Positions 7,428 through 17,600 of a stretch of DNA of 57,582 bases are shown here, one piece after another. The DNA is from Maribacter sp. (GTDB lineage: Bacteria; Bacteroidota; Bacteroidia; Flavobacteriales; Flavobacteriaceae): assembly GCA_020629285.1 (NCBI GenBank), contig JAHDDP010000021.1, positions 1 through 57,582 of the forward strand. The letters are read 5' to 3'. Both the position numbers and the translations under genes were made by a program. The first letter of the stretch is position 1. Each line of letters starts with the position of its first letter. Under the pieces are notes generated by a model. It did no database searches. It saw only the letters and a list, made by a program, of their open reading frames with translations, and had not been told where the DNA came from.

Positions 7428-9095
7428 TTATATGAACTCTTTTGAATAATAAGTAGTTGCATCTTCAATAAGCATTTCTAATTTTTCTTTTTCATCTTTA
7501 GCATGCAAATCATTCCAGTTCAAGTACATTTTACAATCTTCTAGAATTAAACTAGCGTACTTTTTAACGCTAGGGATATCAAAATACAACCTACCTGTTC
7601 TACGAACAAAGAAGTCGGTAAGGGTATTGGTCATTTCATGATGAATGCAAAACCATAGTTCTGCCCTAATTATTCTCTCTAAAGCGTCTTCATTATCGAA
7701 AGATTTTGATTTAGTTAAAATAGTTTCGGCCTGTTTGCCATAAGTTGTGCATAAATACCAAGCATGATAGGTATCAACAACTCCCATTTCTTTTAACTTA
7801 TCCTCAAGTGCTTTTTGGTATTTAATAACATCTTTTGAATCACCTAAAGATGGTGACACCAATGCTATTTTAGCCGTGTCAGACTTCTTTAAATCAGCAG
7901 TGTGTTTTTTCTTCATGGTTTTCAGCACAGCTTCAATTACACGATCTGCCATTCTACGGTAACCGGTCAATTTACCTCCTGCTATAGATATTAATCCGCT
8001 GTCTGAAACAAATAATTCATCTTTTCTAGATAATTCGGACGGGTCTTTATCTTCCTCATGAATTAAAGGTCGTAAACCTGCCCAATTAGATTCTATATCA
8101 TTTATGGTAAGATCAACAGCCGGAAAAGTACTATTGATAGCATTTAAAATATAATTAGCATCATCTTCCGTAGCCACTACCCTATCTAAACTACCAGAAT
8201 AATTGGTATCTGTAGTACCAACATACGTAGCTCTACCCCTTGGTATCGCAAAAATCATTCTACCATCTGGCACATCAAAATATAAAGGTTGTTTTACTGG
8301 CAGTTTATCGTAAGGAAAAACAATATGCACCCCTTTGGTCAAGTGTAAATGCTTATTGTTCATAGATTCATCTTTGACCCTCAAAGTATCTACCCACGGA
8401 CCTGCGGCAGAAACATAATTTCTTGCCTTTATTTTTAATGCCGCTCCTGTATTGACGTCTTTACAATTCAGGTTTTTAATCTTATGGTTTTCATCATAAT
8501 CAAATGATTCCATCTCACAGTAATTAATAATCGTTGCACCATAAGATGCTGCTTTTTTTAATATCTCAATGGTTAAGCGTGCATCATCAGATCTATATTC
8601 GGCATAAAGACCACCACCTAAAACAACTTTTTCGTTAAGTAGCGGTTCTTTTTCCAATGTTTTTCCCTTGTCAAGCATTTTACGCCTATCATCGCCTTTT
8701 ACATCAGCTAAAAAATCATACACCTGTAAACCGATCGAGGTCATCATTTTACCGTAGGTACCCCCTTCAACTAAAGGTAAAAGCATTTTTTCGGGTATTA
8801 CTAAATGCGGTGCCAATTTATGAACTATAGCCCGCTCAGATCCTGATTCCCTTACCAAACCAATTTCAAATTGTTTTAGATAACGCAAACCTCCGTGTAT
8901 AAGTTTAGTAGATTTATTACTTGTACCCGATGCAAAATCGCTCTTCTCTACCAAGCATACCTTCAAGCCTCGTGAAGCAGCATCCAATGCAATACCTGCA
9001 CCGGTAACACCACCACCTATAATAGCCAGATCAAATTTTTCTTCCTGTAGTTTTTTGATTTGCTCGGCTCTGTTCAATACCGAAAATGCCAACAT
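7428..9095 (-). CDS. glpD: FAD-dependent glycerol-3-phosphate dehydrogenase
   Basis: A 555-residue GlpD-type enzyme that oxidises sn-glycerol 3-phosphate to dihydroxyacetone phosphate at the inner membrane, passing electrons to quinone. The FAD-binding DLAIIGGGVTGAGIALDAAS is near the N-terminus, followed by TKLIHGGLRYL; the C-terminal GlpD cap is present. An in-frame ATG lies five codons upstream (9110), but the sequence just before the inner ATG at 9095 contains AAGGAGG at Shine-Dalgarno distance, so 9095 is preferred. It is the last gene of the susC-to-glpD operon, directly after glpK, and completes glycerol conversion to DHAP. Confidence 0.93.
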   Translation of the reverse strand: MLAFSVLNRAEQIKKLQEEKFDLAIIGGGVTGAGIALDAASRGLKVCLVEKSDFASGTSNKSTKLIHGGLRYLKQFEIGLVRESGSERAIVHKLAPHLVIPEKMLLPLVEGGTYGKMMTSIGLQVYDFLADVKGDDRRKMLDKGKTLEKEPLLNEKVVLGGGLYAEYRSDDARLTIEILKKAASYGATIINYCEMESFDYDENHKIKNLNCKDVNTGAALKIKARNYVSAAGPWVDTLRVKDESMNNKHLHLTKGVHIVFPYDKLPVKQPLYFDVPDGRMIFAIPRGRATYVGTTDTNYSGSLDRVVATEDDANYILNAINSTFPAVDLTINDIESNWAGLRPLIHEEDKDPSELSRKDELFVSDSGLISIAGGKLTGYRRMADRVIEAVLKTMKKKHTADLKKSDTAKIALVSPSLGDSKDVIKYQKALEDKLKEMGVVDTYHAWYLCTTYGKQAETILTKSKSFDNEDALERIIRAELWFCIHHEMTNTLTDFFVRRTGRLYFDIPSVKKYASLILEDCKMYLNWNDLHAKDEKEKLEMLIEDATTYYSKEFI

Positions 9096-9114
9096 TTTAT
9101 CCTCCTTCATTGCC

Positions 9115-10593
9115 TTACTTTGTTTTTGTTCTTTTGACCGCTTTTTTCCAACCTTTATAATTTAATTTCCTTTCTTTTTTATCCATTTTAGGACTAAAAA
9201 TTGTGTCTATCTGCCTGATCTTGGCTATATCGCTCTTGGTCCAAACCCCTGCTTTAATACCAGCAAGTAAAGCTGCACCAAATGCCGTAACTTCTATCAT
9301 TTTTGGACGATCAACCTCAACATTCAAAATATCTGATTGAAACTGCATCAAATAATTATTTGCACTAGCACCACCATCAACCTTTAACGTAACGCTCTTA
9401 CTCTTACAATCTTTTTCCATTGCACCGATGACATCTTTGGTTTGATATGCCAAAGAGTTTACCGTGGCCTTGATCAATTCATCCCTACCGGTATCCAAGG
9501 TCATACCATAGATACTGCCCTTTGCATCAGAATCCCAATGCGGGGCACCTAAACCGGCAAATGCAGGTACTACATATACATTCTTTAATGGGCCTATACT
9601 TTTACAAATAGCTTCTGTTTCACTTGCGCTATCTATAACTTTCATTCTATCCCTTAACCATTGAATAGATGCGCCACCGGCAAAAATACTGCCCTCCAAA
9701 GCATAGTGTACAGGTTCATTTTCTAAACTACACGTTAAGGTAGTTAGTAAGCCTCTTTTTGAATTCACTAATTTCTCGCCGGTATTTAACAGTATAAAAC
9801 AACCAGTACCGAACGTACTTTTTGCAATACCTTCTTCAAAACCACCCTGACCGAACAATGCAGCTTGTTGATCTCCTGCAACGCCATAGATAGGAATAAG
9901 ATGATCTTTATACTGTATTGCTCCAAAATCTGAAGATGAATTTAGAACCTTTGGTAACAGTGATTTCGGAATATTTAATTCTTCAAGCAATTTATCGTCC
10001 CATTCTAACTTTTTAATATTATAAATTAGAGTTCTAGAGGCATTGGTATGATCGGTTACGTGCTTTTTACCTTCTGTAAACTTATAGATCAACCAACTAT
10101 CAATAGTACCGAACATTAATTTACCCGCTTCAGCTTTTTCTTGAGCACCTTCTACGTTATCAAGAATCCACTTTAATTTTGTACCTGAAAAATAGGAATC
10201 TATTACAAGGCCCGTATTTTGCCTTATATAATTGGTTAGACCTTTTTCTTCAAGATCATTACAGATGTTCGTCGTTCTTTTATCCAACCAAACAATAGCT
10301 TTATGAATTGGCTCTCCGGTTTCCCTATCCCAAACCACGGTTGTTTCCCTTTGGTTGGTAATACCTATAGAAGCAATCTCTTTTGGATCTATGCCAGATT
10401 TTTCTATGGCTTCATTAAACGTTTCTAGTTGGTCGTTGTAAATTTCTAAAGCATCATGCTCTACCCAACCAGGTTGTGGATAATATTGCTTTAATTCTTT
10501 TTGTGCAATTGATATAATACTACCTTGTTTATCGAAAACAATGGTTCTTGTACTTGTGGTACCTTGATCCAAGGCTATAACATACTTCTTCAT
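9115..10593 (-). CDS. glpK: Glycerol kinase
   Basis: A 492-residue FGGY-family kinase. ALDQGTTSTRTIVFD is the N-terminal ATP/phosphate motif, GVAGDQQAALFGQGG carries the catalytic Asp, and the glycerol-binding NQRETTVVW is intact. It phosphorylates glycerol to sn-glycerol 3-phosphate in the cytoplasm. No glycerol facilitator (glpF) is in the window. Instead, the kinase sits behind an SSS symporter and an alpha-galactosidase, so in this setting glycerol may be released inside the cell by hydrolysis of a galactosyl-glycerol. It has a 13-nt gap to the symporter gene and is followed directly by glpD. Confidence 0.95.
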   Translation of the reverse strand: MKKYVIALDQGTTSTRTIVFDKQGSIISIAQKELKQYYPQPGWVEHDALEIYNDQLETFNEAIEKSGIDPKEIASIGITNQRETTVVWDRETGEPIHKAIVWLDKRTTNICNDLEEKGLTNYIRQNTGLVIDSYFSGTKLKWILDNVEGAQEKAEAGKLMFGTIDSWLIYKFTEGKKHVTDHTNASRTLIYNIKKLEWDDKLLEELNIPKSLLPKVLNSSSDFGAIQYKDHLIPIYGVAGDQQAALFGQGGFEEGIAKSTFGTGCFILLNTGEKLVNSKRGLLTTLTCSLENEPVHYALEGSIFAGGASIQWLRDRMKVIDSASETEAICKSIGPLKNVYVVPAFAGLGAPHWDSDAKGSIYGMTLDTGRDELIKATVNSLAYQTKDVIGAMEKDCKSKSVTLKVDGGASANNYLMQFQSDILNVEVDRPKMIEVTAFGAALLAGIKAGVWTKSDIAKIRQIDTIFSPKMDKKERKLNYKGWKKAVKRTKTK

Positions 10594-10606
10594 ATCTTTT
10601 TATTCT

Positions 10607-12256
10607 TTAAAAAATCAAATACGTACTTAATACCAATACGGTAATAATTAGACCTACCAGCTTTGCATGTTTCCAAGGGGTTACGTCTATTTGATCTGTA
10701 ATTTTAGGGTTATAGATATTCTTATTAGGATACATTTTACCCATTAGCAATAAAAACCCAACATTGATTACAAATAGAATTCCCATTACGTGTAAAAAAT
10801 GAGGATACGCCTGTGCCTTGATAATACCAAGCTCTTTGGCATTCGTAATACCGTTCGCTGCGGCTTCTGCCATTGCAATATCAATGAAATGGGGACTTAG
10901 CACGAATTGACTAATCAAATACATAGCAACGCCGCCTGTCAATACTATTTTTGCGGCTATTGCAGGTACCTTCTTGGTCAACATACCAATGGTTACAACC
11001 GCTAGGATCGGTACACTTAAACTACCTAAAGATTCTTGTATATAAGCAAACAAGCCGTCTGGAGCGTTTGCAATGAACGGTGCCAATGTCATGGAAACGA
11101 AAGCTAAAAACAAACCAAAAAATTTACCTGCCCTTACCATTTGGGTATCCGACGCATTTTTATTGAAATATTGCCTATAAAGATCAATACCAAAAAGTGT
11201 TGAACTACTATTCAACAAGCTATTGAACGAACTTAAAATAGCACCGAACAATACCGCGGCAAAAAAACCTAAAAAGGCACCTGGCAATACTTTTTTAACC
11301 AAAGCCGGGTATGCTTGATCAGGATTATCTAGTTCTGCACCGAAAATATGCCAAGCGATAATACCCGGCAAAACCACAATTATGGGAATCAAAAATTTTA
11401 CGAAGCCAGCGAGCATCATACCCTTTTGACCTTCTGCCAAACTCTTTGCACCAAAGACTCTTTGCAGTATAGATTGGTTGGTACCCCAATAGTACATCTG
11501 CGCAATCATTAAACCGGTAAATAATGTACTAAATGGTAAGAATGAATCTATTTCGCCTTTTGCATTGAACTTATCCGGGTGTACATTCCATAGCTCACTA
11601 AACCCATCGGTAAGGCTGCCGTCTCCAATAAGCATCAGTCCGAAAACGGGTATCAGCAATCCGCCGATCAACAAACCTATAGCATTGACCAAATCTGATA
11701 TTGCAACAGCTTTTAATCCACCGAAAATAGCATAAACAGAACCTATTAAACCTATAGACCAAACACAGATCCATATTACGGTTGTTTGAGAGACACCTAA
11801 AACCTCTGGCAAATCGAACATTGTACTGAAGGCTATTGAACCTGAATAAAGAATGGTCGGCAACAATACGATACCAAACGCCACCAAAAAAAGCAGTGCC
11901 AGTATGGATTTGGTTTGCGAATCGAAACGCTCTTCAATAAATTCTGGTATTGTGGTTATACCTGACCGCATATACTTTGGCAAAAGATATATTGCAGTAA
12001 TAACCAAGGCAATGGCCGCCAAGGTTTCCCATGCCATTACTAAAACACCTTGAGCAAAAGATTGCCCGTTTAACCCGACTATTTGTTCTGCCGAAAGATT
12101 GGTCAATAATATAGAACCCCCAATAGTAATTGCGCCCAAACTTCTACCTGCAAGAAAATAACCATCTGCAGATTTCTCATCGGTTTTACGGGTATAGAAC
12201 CAAGCTATTACCGCAACTAAAATTGTGAATCCTAAAAAAGAAATAATCGAGAGCAT
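10607..12256 (-). CDS. Sodium:solute symporter (SSS/SLC5 family), sugar type
   Basis: A 549-residue, about 14-helix sodium symporter. The N-terminal DGYFLAGRSLGAITIGGSIL, followed by NLSAEQIVGLNGQSF, is typical of the SSS sugar subgroup (SglT/YidK-like). It probably imports a sugar or glycoside with Na+ across the inner membrane. Between the GH36/acetyltransferase genes and glpK/glpD, the likely cargo is the intact galactosyl-glycerol or the released galactose. It lacks any fused kinase or other domain. Substrate assignment is contextual. Confidence 0.87.
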   Translation of the reverse strand: MLSIISFLGFTILVAVIAWFYTRKTDEKSADGYFLAGRSLGAITIGGSILLTNLSAEQIVGLNGQSFAQGVLVMAWETLAAIALVITAIYLLPKYMRSGITTIPEFIEERFDSQTKSILALLFLVAFGIVLLPTILYSGSIAFSTMFDLPEVLGVSQTTVIWICVWSIGLIGSVYAIFGGLKAVAISDLVNAIGLLIGGLLIPVFGLMLIGDGSLTDGFSELWNVHPDKFNAKGEIDSFLPFSTLFTGLMIAQMYYWGTNQSILQRVFGAKSLAEGQKGMMLAGFVKFLIPIIVVLPGIIAWHIFGAELDNPDQAYPALVKKVLPGAFLGFFAAVLFGAILSSFNSLLNSSSTLFGIDLYRQYFNKNASDTQMVRAGKFFGLFLAFVSMTLAPFIANAPDGLFAYIQESLGSLSVPILAVVTIGMLTKKVPAIAAKIVLTGGVAMYLISQFVLSPHFIDIAMAEAAANGITNAKELGIIKAQAYPHFLHVMGILFVINVGFLLLMGKMYPNKNIYNPKITDQIDVTPWKHAKLVGLIITVLVLSTYLIF

Positions 12257-12301
12257 GCTTATTATGTTTTAAATGATAGTTAATACTTGATTATGTGATC
12301 A

Positions 12302-12865
12302 TTATTCTAAATTATCAATATATTTCAGCACTTTACAAGGGTTACCTACGGCAACCACATTTTCTGGTATATCTTTGACCACAACACTACCTGAGCCGAT
12401 TACAGAATTATTACCGATTTTTACCCCAGGGTTGACGATAACACCAGCACCTAGCCATACATTATCGCCTATGTGGATAGACTTTGCAAATTCAATACCC
12501 GAGTTACGGGCTTTGAAATCTAAAGGATGTGAAGCCGTCATTAGCTTAACACCTGGCGCCATCATAACGTTTTTTCCTATATAAACCGGTGCCGCATCTA
12601 AAATAATGCAACCAAAATTTGCGTAGGCATTTTCGCCCCAATGAATGTTATAACCATAATCGCATATAAACGGATTTTCAATATAAAATTCATTACCGGT
12701 ATCTGCGAAAAGTTCCCTGAACAAAAGTTTGCGTTTTGGCTCATCATCTTCTGATATCGCCGTAATTTTTCGCATTACCCGACGGGCATTTAATCTACCC
12801 TGCACCAACTCTGAATCGTTAGGATAGTAAAGTAGACCTTGGGTCATTTTTTCTCTTTCGCTCAT
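12302..12865 (-). CDS. Hexapeptide-repeat sugar O-acetyltransferase (LacA/Maa family)
   Basis: A 187-residue left-handed beta-helix acetyltransferase with the N-terminal Mac domain (MSEREKMTQGLLYYPND). The catalytic His113 is in TASHPLD, and the hexapeptide repeats run from about 70 to 180. The family acetylates galactosides (LacA) or maltose/glucose (Maa) with acetyl-CoA. Lying 9 nt after an alpha-galactosidase gene and next to a symporter, it recalls lacA of the lac operon and may detoxify non-metabolised galactosides. The acceptor cannot be read from the sequence. Confidence 0.88.
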   Translation of the reverse strand: MSEREKMTQGLLYYPNDSELVQGRLNARRVMRKITAISEDDEPKRKLLFRELFADTGNEFYIENPFICDYGYNIHWGENAYANFGCIILDAAPVYIGKNVMMAPGVKLMTASHPLDFKARNSGIEFAKSIHIGDNVWLGAGVIVNPGVKIGNNSVIGSGSVVVKDIPENVVAVGNPCKVLKYIDNLE

Positions 12866-12874
12866 GATATAGTT

Positions 12875-14644
12875 TTAAACTTTCTTCGCAATCAATATTC
12901 CACAAGGCGGTATGGCTATTTCCATAATACCTTTAGTAAAGGACCTAGTTTCTTCAGTTACGAGCTGCCCTTTGCAGTCATATACGTAACATTGATATTC
13001 TGCAAAATCTATGGCATTTTTTACTATAACAGAATCTGCTATTTGTCCGTTTAAAATATGGAATTCACTACCTACATTTTCTAAATCGATAACATATGCA
13101 TCATATACTCCATAAATTGTCTTGTCAGTAGTAGTGACTTTCTGCAACGGATAATTGGCTAATGGTCTATACGGCGTAAAATCTCCATTCATAAGCACAT
13201 CTGCATTTTTATTCCAGTAATCCGTATAAAAACCTATCATTTTCTTATGCTCAAAAGAAGCTTTGGATATAAACATGGATAATTGAGGTACGCCAAAAAG
13301 GGTATTGATCAATTGTAAGGCCGCAATTTCTACCGGTTCATCGTCATGCCAGGTAACCATATCTGAATGTACTGCGGTATTGCCACATAACATTCTAATA
13401 TCGGCAATACGTATTCTATTCATAGTAGCGTCGCCAGGGCAGTCGAATGCACGGAGCATATTACCGAATTTGCGCATAGCCGGACCAACGTATTTTTGCC
13501 TGAACTCTATGAAAATATCTGGCTTGATCGCTTGTAAACTTTCAATAACATCGGTCATTAACCTGTCTACGGCTTCGTTTATAGAGGCATAATCACGTCC
13601 ATTTTCCATACCTAAAGGCGTACTTTCGTACAACCTAAAATCATCAATAAAATCAAGTTTCAGTCCGTCTAAATTCCATTCTTTTATGGCATTGTTGTAT
13701 ATACCGATAAGATATTCCCTTACTTCTGGATATCTAGGATCGAAAACTGGTGCCCACCTATGGTCTTCGGTCAAGAATTTGCCCTTAAATTTTTTGAATG
13801 CTTCTGATTTGGGTCCGCAAAACGGCACAGAATACCAAATAGCGGCTTTAAGACCGGTTTCTTGGATCTGTTTTACATATGCAGCCATATCTGGTATACG
13901 TTCTGGTTTCCAATCACCCGTATAGTCGTACCCTCGGTTATTATCAAAAGTCTGCCAACCATCATCGATAATGACCGCTTTATACCCTAAATCGCTAGCC
14001 AACCTACATTCTTCCAATAATAATTCCAAGTCCAAATTTTGGTGAAACTGATACCAAGTAGAATACAATGGCGTTTTTGCAATTGCCGGTACCGTGGTCG
14101 GCTTTAAATCATCAAAAGTCTCCCACCATGTAGACACATCTTTTAGTGCTGTGGAAAAACGAATGTTTCTTAAATCTACACGAATTTGTGCATCAAAATT
14201 TTCTATTGGTTGCTCTTCTTCAGAGAAGAAGGTGATATGACAATAGAAATAATTATCTTCTTCTCTTATACGAGCGTTCATTTGCAATTTATTAATTGCA
14301 TTTGAACACGCGAAGGTGATGATATTTTCATCATTATGACCGAATAGGCTTATTACAGGAGCATCAATAGAGATCCTCGATTCCATATGGTCCAATTCCC
14401 AATCGGCCTGTATTCTTTTTGAGAAATCTGTTGTAGGTTTCCAAACTCCTTTTACATTTACCGCAGGCACTTTCCATCTTAATGTAATAGGTTTTGGAAA
14501 TTGCTTTTCATTACACGAGACGTTAAACCGATAAGTTTGCAAACCATTATCGTCACTTATTTTTTGGACGGAAGAGGATATATTTGCATCATCTTCTATA
14601 ATCTCCATAGCTTCTATAGTAGCAGTAATACTATCAACATTCAT
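12875..14644 (-). CDS. GH36-type alpha-galactosidase, cytoplasmic
   Basis: A 589-residue clan GH-D glycosidase without a signal peptide. An N-terminal beta-sandwich (about 1-185) precedes the TIM barrel with VIIDDGWQTF. The nucleophile Asp331 is in WNLDGLKLDFIDDF and the probable acid/base Asp401 in RAFDCPGD. It should release alpha-galactose from a small substrate inside the cell; alpha-N-acetylgalactosaminidase activity is an alternative in the same family. The start is the ATG at 14644; a GTG lies three codons earlier. Neighbours are the UnbV lipoprotein upstream and acetyltransferase, symporter, glpK and glpD downstream. This argues for an alpha-galactosyl-glycerol substrate such as floridoside (inference). 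The enzyme is shorter than the usual 700-residue GH36 members. Confidence 0.85.
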   Translation of the reverse strand: MNVDSITATIEAMEIIEDDANISSSVQKISDDNGLQTYRFNVSCNEKQFPKPITLRWKVPAVNVKGVWKPTTDFSKRIQADWELDHMESRISIDAPVISLFGHNDENIITFACSNAINKLQMNARIREEDNYFYCHITFFSEEEQPIENFDAQIRVDLRNIRFSTALKDVSTWWETFDDLKPTTVPAIAKTPLYSTWYQFHQNLDLELLLEECRLASDLGYKAVIIDDGWQTFDNNRGYDYTGDWKPERIPDMAAYVKQIQETGLKAAIWYSVPFCGPKSEAFKKFKGKFLTEDHRWAPVFDPRYPEVREYLIGIYNNAIKEWNLDGLKLDFIDDFRLYESTPLGMENGRDYASINEAVDRLMTDVIESLQAIKPDIFIEFRQKYVGPAMRKFGNMLRAFDCPGDATMNRIRIADIRMLCGNTAVHSDMVTWHDDEPVEIAALQLINTLFGVPQLSMFISKASFEHKKMIGFYTDYWNKNADVLMNGDFTPYRPLANYPLQKVTTTDKTIYGVYDAYVIDLENVGSEFHILNGQIADSVIVKNAIDFAEYQCYVYDCKGQLVTEETRSFTKGIMEIAIPPCGILIAKKV

Positions 14645-14658
14645 AAAAAACACTTTAA

Positions 14659-17600
14659 TTAATTCTTAAAAAATACCTTTGCTTCGTTATTATATTGGGT
14701 TGCCATATAAAAAGGCTTGCCATTTTTATCTTTTGCTTTTATTAAGTGATTTGATTGCCCCGGCACGTAAAAACCAGAATCCTTACTATCATAAACCAAA
14801 AATTCATCAGCTTCTCTCTCTAACCATAAGCCCCTAAGCGCATCTTGATTACCGTAATGTGTTTCTGCAGTTAAATCATTACCTACCAAAAGCACGTCTA
14901 CCTTACCATCGTCATCAAGGTCATCTATTAAAATATCTTGAATAGGTGCTACTTGACATTTACTTGGCAGCGGTACCAATCTAAATTTTCCATTTCCTAA
15001 ATTTTCTGCATAACTACTTTCAAAAATTATAGCCTGTAACGTTTCTGAAGATAAGTCTTTAATTTTCAACAACTCTTCAAAATTTACATTTGCGAAATCT
15101 TGGTAAGAGGTGTGGTCGTTTTTTAAAACAGTAAGCTGTTTCATAACATCATCCCTAGAATGGACCGGCAATAATTGACTGCCGTTTTCCGTATTGTAGT
15201 GCATTGCCAAAATAGGATCAAAACTGCCGTTTTTATCATAATCCCTAGTATATACATAAACGGGCTTGGTCTGTGAAGGCTTCATAAAACCATTTGTACC
15301 TTGGTTTCCTAAAATGAAATCTAAATCACCATCTTTATCAACATCTGCCGCTACGACCTTATTCCACCAGCCAGATGTGTTTATCTCCTCATCTTGAAAA
15401 CTTAACCATGTTATAGGCATACGATTTAAATTGCCATTATCATTCTTAAAAACAACGATTTCCATAAACTCACCAACCACTATCAAATCTTTCCAAGAAT
15501 CATTATCGACATCTTCCCAAATTGCACTAGTTACCATGCCTAGGTTAGCAAATAATGCTTGAAATTTTTTATGAAAACCTTTATTTTCATTTTCTAAAAA
15601 AATACTTTCAGGTACTAACGGATATTCTTTTGGATTTAATCTTGATCCAAGAAAAATATCTAAATCCCCATCTTTATCATAATCTTCTGCTGCAATGGCA
15701 CTTGTACTTTTGCGACCTACAGGTAACAATCCATTACTTTTAACAAATGACCCCTCCCCATCGTTAAGATAAACTCTGTCTTGATATTTTGAAGACCCCT
15801 CTTCAAATCTATTGCCACCGCTTGCAACATATAAATCTTGATCACCGTCTTGATCTATATCTAAAAAAACCGCTGCCGAATCATCATACTCGGTATCTAA
15901 TAATTGAACGGGCATATACACCCCTTCTGCATTCTGGGACCAAATACTGCCCGGTCTTCCTTTACTACCGCCAATAAACAATTCATCTCCTGCAACACCA
16001 TCAATATTTGCGGCTACTACGCAAGTACTTTTTGCTGTATACTGCTTTACCAATAAATGCTGATATGTATACTCGTTTAAGGGATTGTCATTTTGTGTAT
16101 AATTTATTAAAGTAGAATCCAATTGAAATAATCGTCTTCTCTCTGTTTCAGTCTTTACCAATGGTTCTGCCTCTTTTTGTCTTAAAGTCAAAACTTGATT
16201 AACCGCAACTTTATACTTCATCGTAGTTTTACCATCTGGCCATTGCACCTTTAAAGAGTCAACAATAGTGTCTTTTAACCCAAAATGTACTATTGGCTCC
16301 ATTGAGGACAAATACCCCCTAATTACAGATTGATATTGATCTTGCAAACCACCACCATGGTAAAGGGAAATTCTGGCCCCGATTGCCTTTGCGTTCTTTA
16401 AGCTACCGTTAAGGCGAACTCGCAGATAATTGTTCTGCTTGTTTTTTGATGTAGTATTCTCTAAAACAAAAGCTTTTGAATTGATGTTATTGACCACCAT
16501 ATCCAAATCACCATCGTTATCTAGATCAGCGTAAGCCGCGCCATTTGAAAACGATTCTTTTTCTTGTATCCATTTTGTTGAGACATCATCAAAGTTTTCT
16601 TCTAAAACTTGCTCATATATAAAATTAGGCAAATGAATACCCTGTAATTTCGAGACCGATTCTTTTAAACGCTTGCTTTTTGCCTCTGGAGTTCCGAATA
16701 TTCCATTTTCATTGGAATAATTAATGAAGTCTAAATCTGTAATATCTTTTACATAACCATTAGTAATATAAATGTCTTTATCGCCGTCATTATCAAAATC
16801 TACCATTAATGGAGCCCAGCTCCAATCTGTACTTGAGATGCCTTTTTGAAAACCTACTTCACTTGATTTAATTGGCTCGTCATTTATAAAACCATTACCC
16901 ATTTGTAATGTGTTGTGCATGTATTGCTGTGTATAACCATTACTTTGAGATAATAGAAACTTATCGTAATTCATGCTACCCAGCATTAACTTTTGTCTTT
17001 TGTATTGATCAGGCAACATATCTACCACCAAAATATCTGGTATAGCGTCATTATTGACATCTGTAATATCAACACCCATGGCATTATAAGTTTCATGGGA
17101 CAGGTACTCTTTACTAGATTCTACAAAAACAGGATTTTTATTAGCAGCCGATGCCTTGTTGATATACAGCAAATCATCTGTTATAAAATCATTGGACACA
17201 TAAATATCCGGTAAATTATCTCCATTAAAATCATGTATACCTACCCCTAGACCAAAGCCTCTACCGGTAATTTGTAAACTATCTGAAACATTTTTATACA
17301 CCGGATGATCAATACCTGGCACTGTTTCGTTCTTTAAAAGATAATCTGATAAATGACCTGGCAAATACCTTTTTGGCATTGGTGTATTTTTGTCGTGCGT
17401 AGTATTGCCGTTATGAACAACATACACATCTAGATCACCATCTAGGTCATAATCAAAAAATACGGCTTGCTGTGCATAATTGGCATCATCAAGACCATAT
17501 GCTTTCGCTTCTTCATTGAAAAAGGGAACTCCTTCGTCATTAAGTCCCTGATTTACAAATAAAAGGTTAGGGCAATTATTGTTACAATTTGCACCACCTA

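Noticed and set aside
7428-10593. glpK/glpD as an ordinary free-glycerol operon
   Set aside because: There is no glpF or GlpR here, and the genes sit in tight series behind SusCD, GH36 and a symporter; a combined substrate explains the order better. Use of free glycerol is not excluded.
12875-14644. Raffinose/melibiose as the primary substrate of the GH36 locus
   Set aside because: No sucrose- or glucose-processing gene accompanies it, whereas two glycerol genes do.
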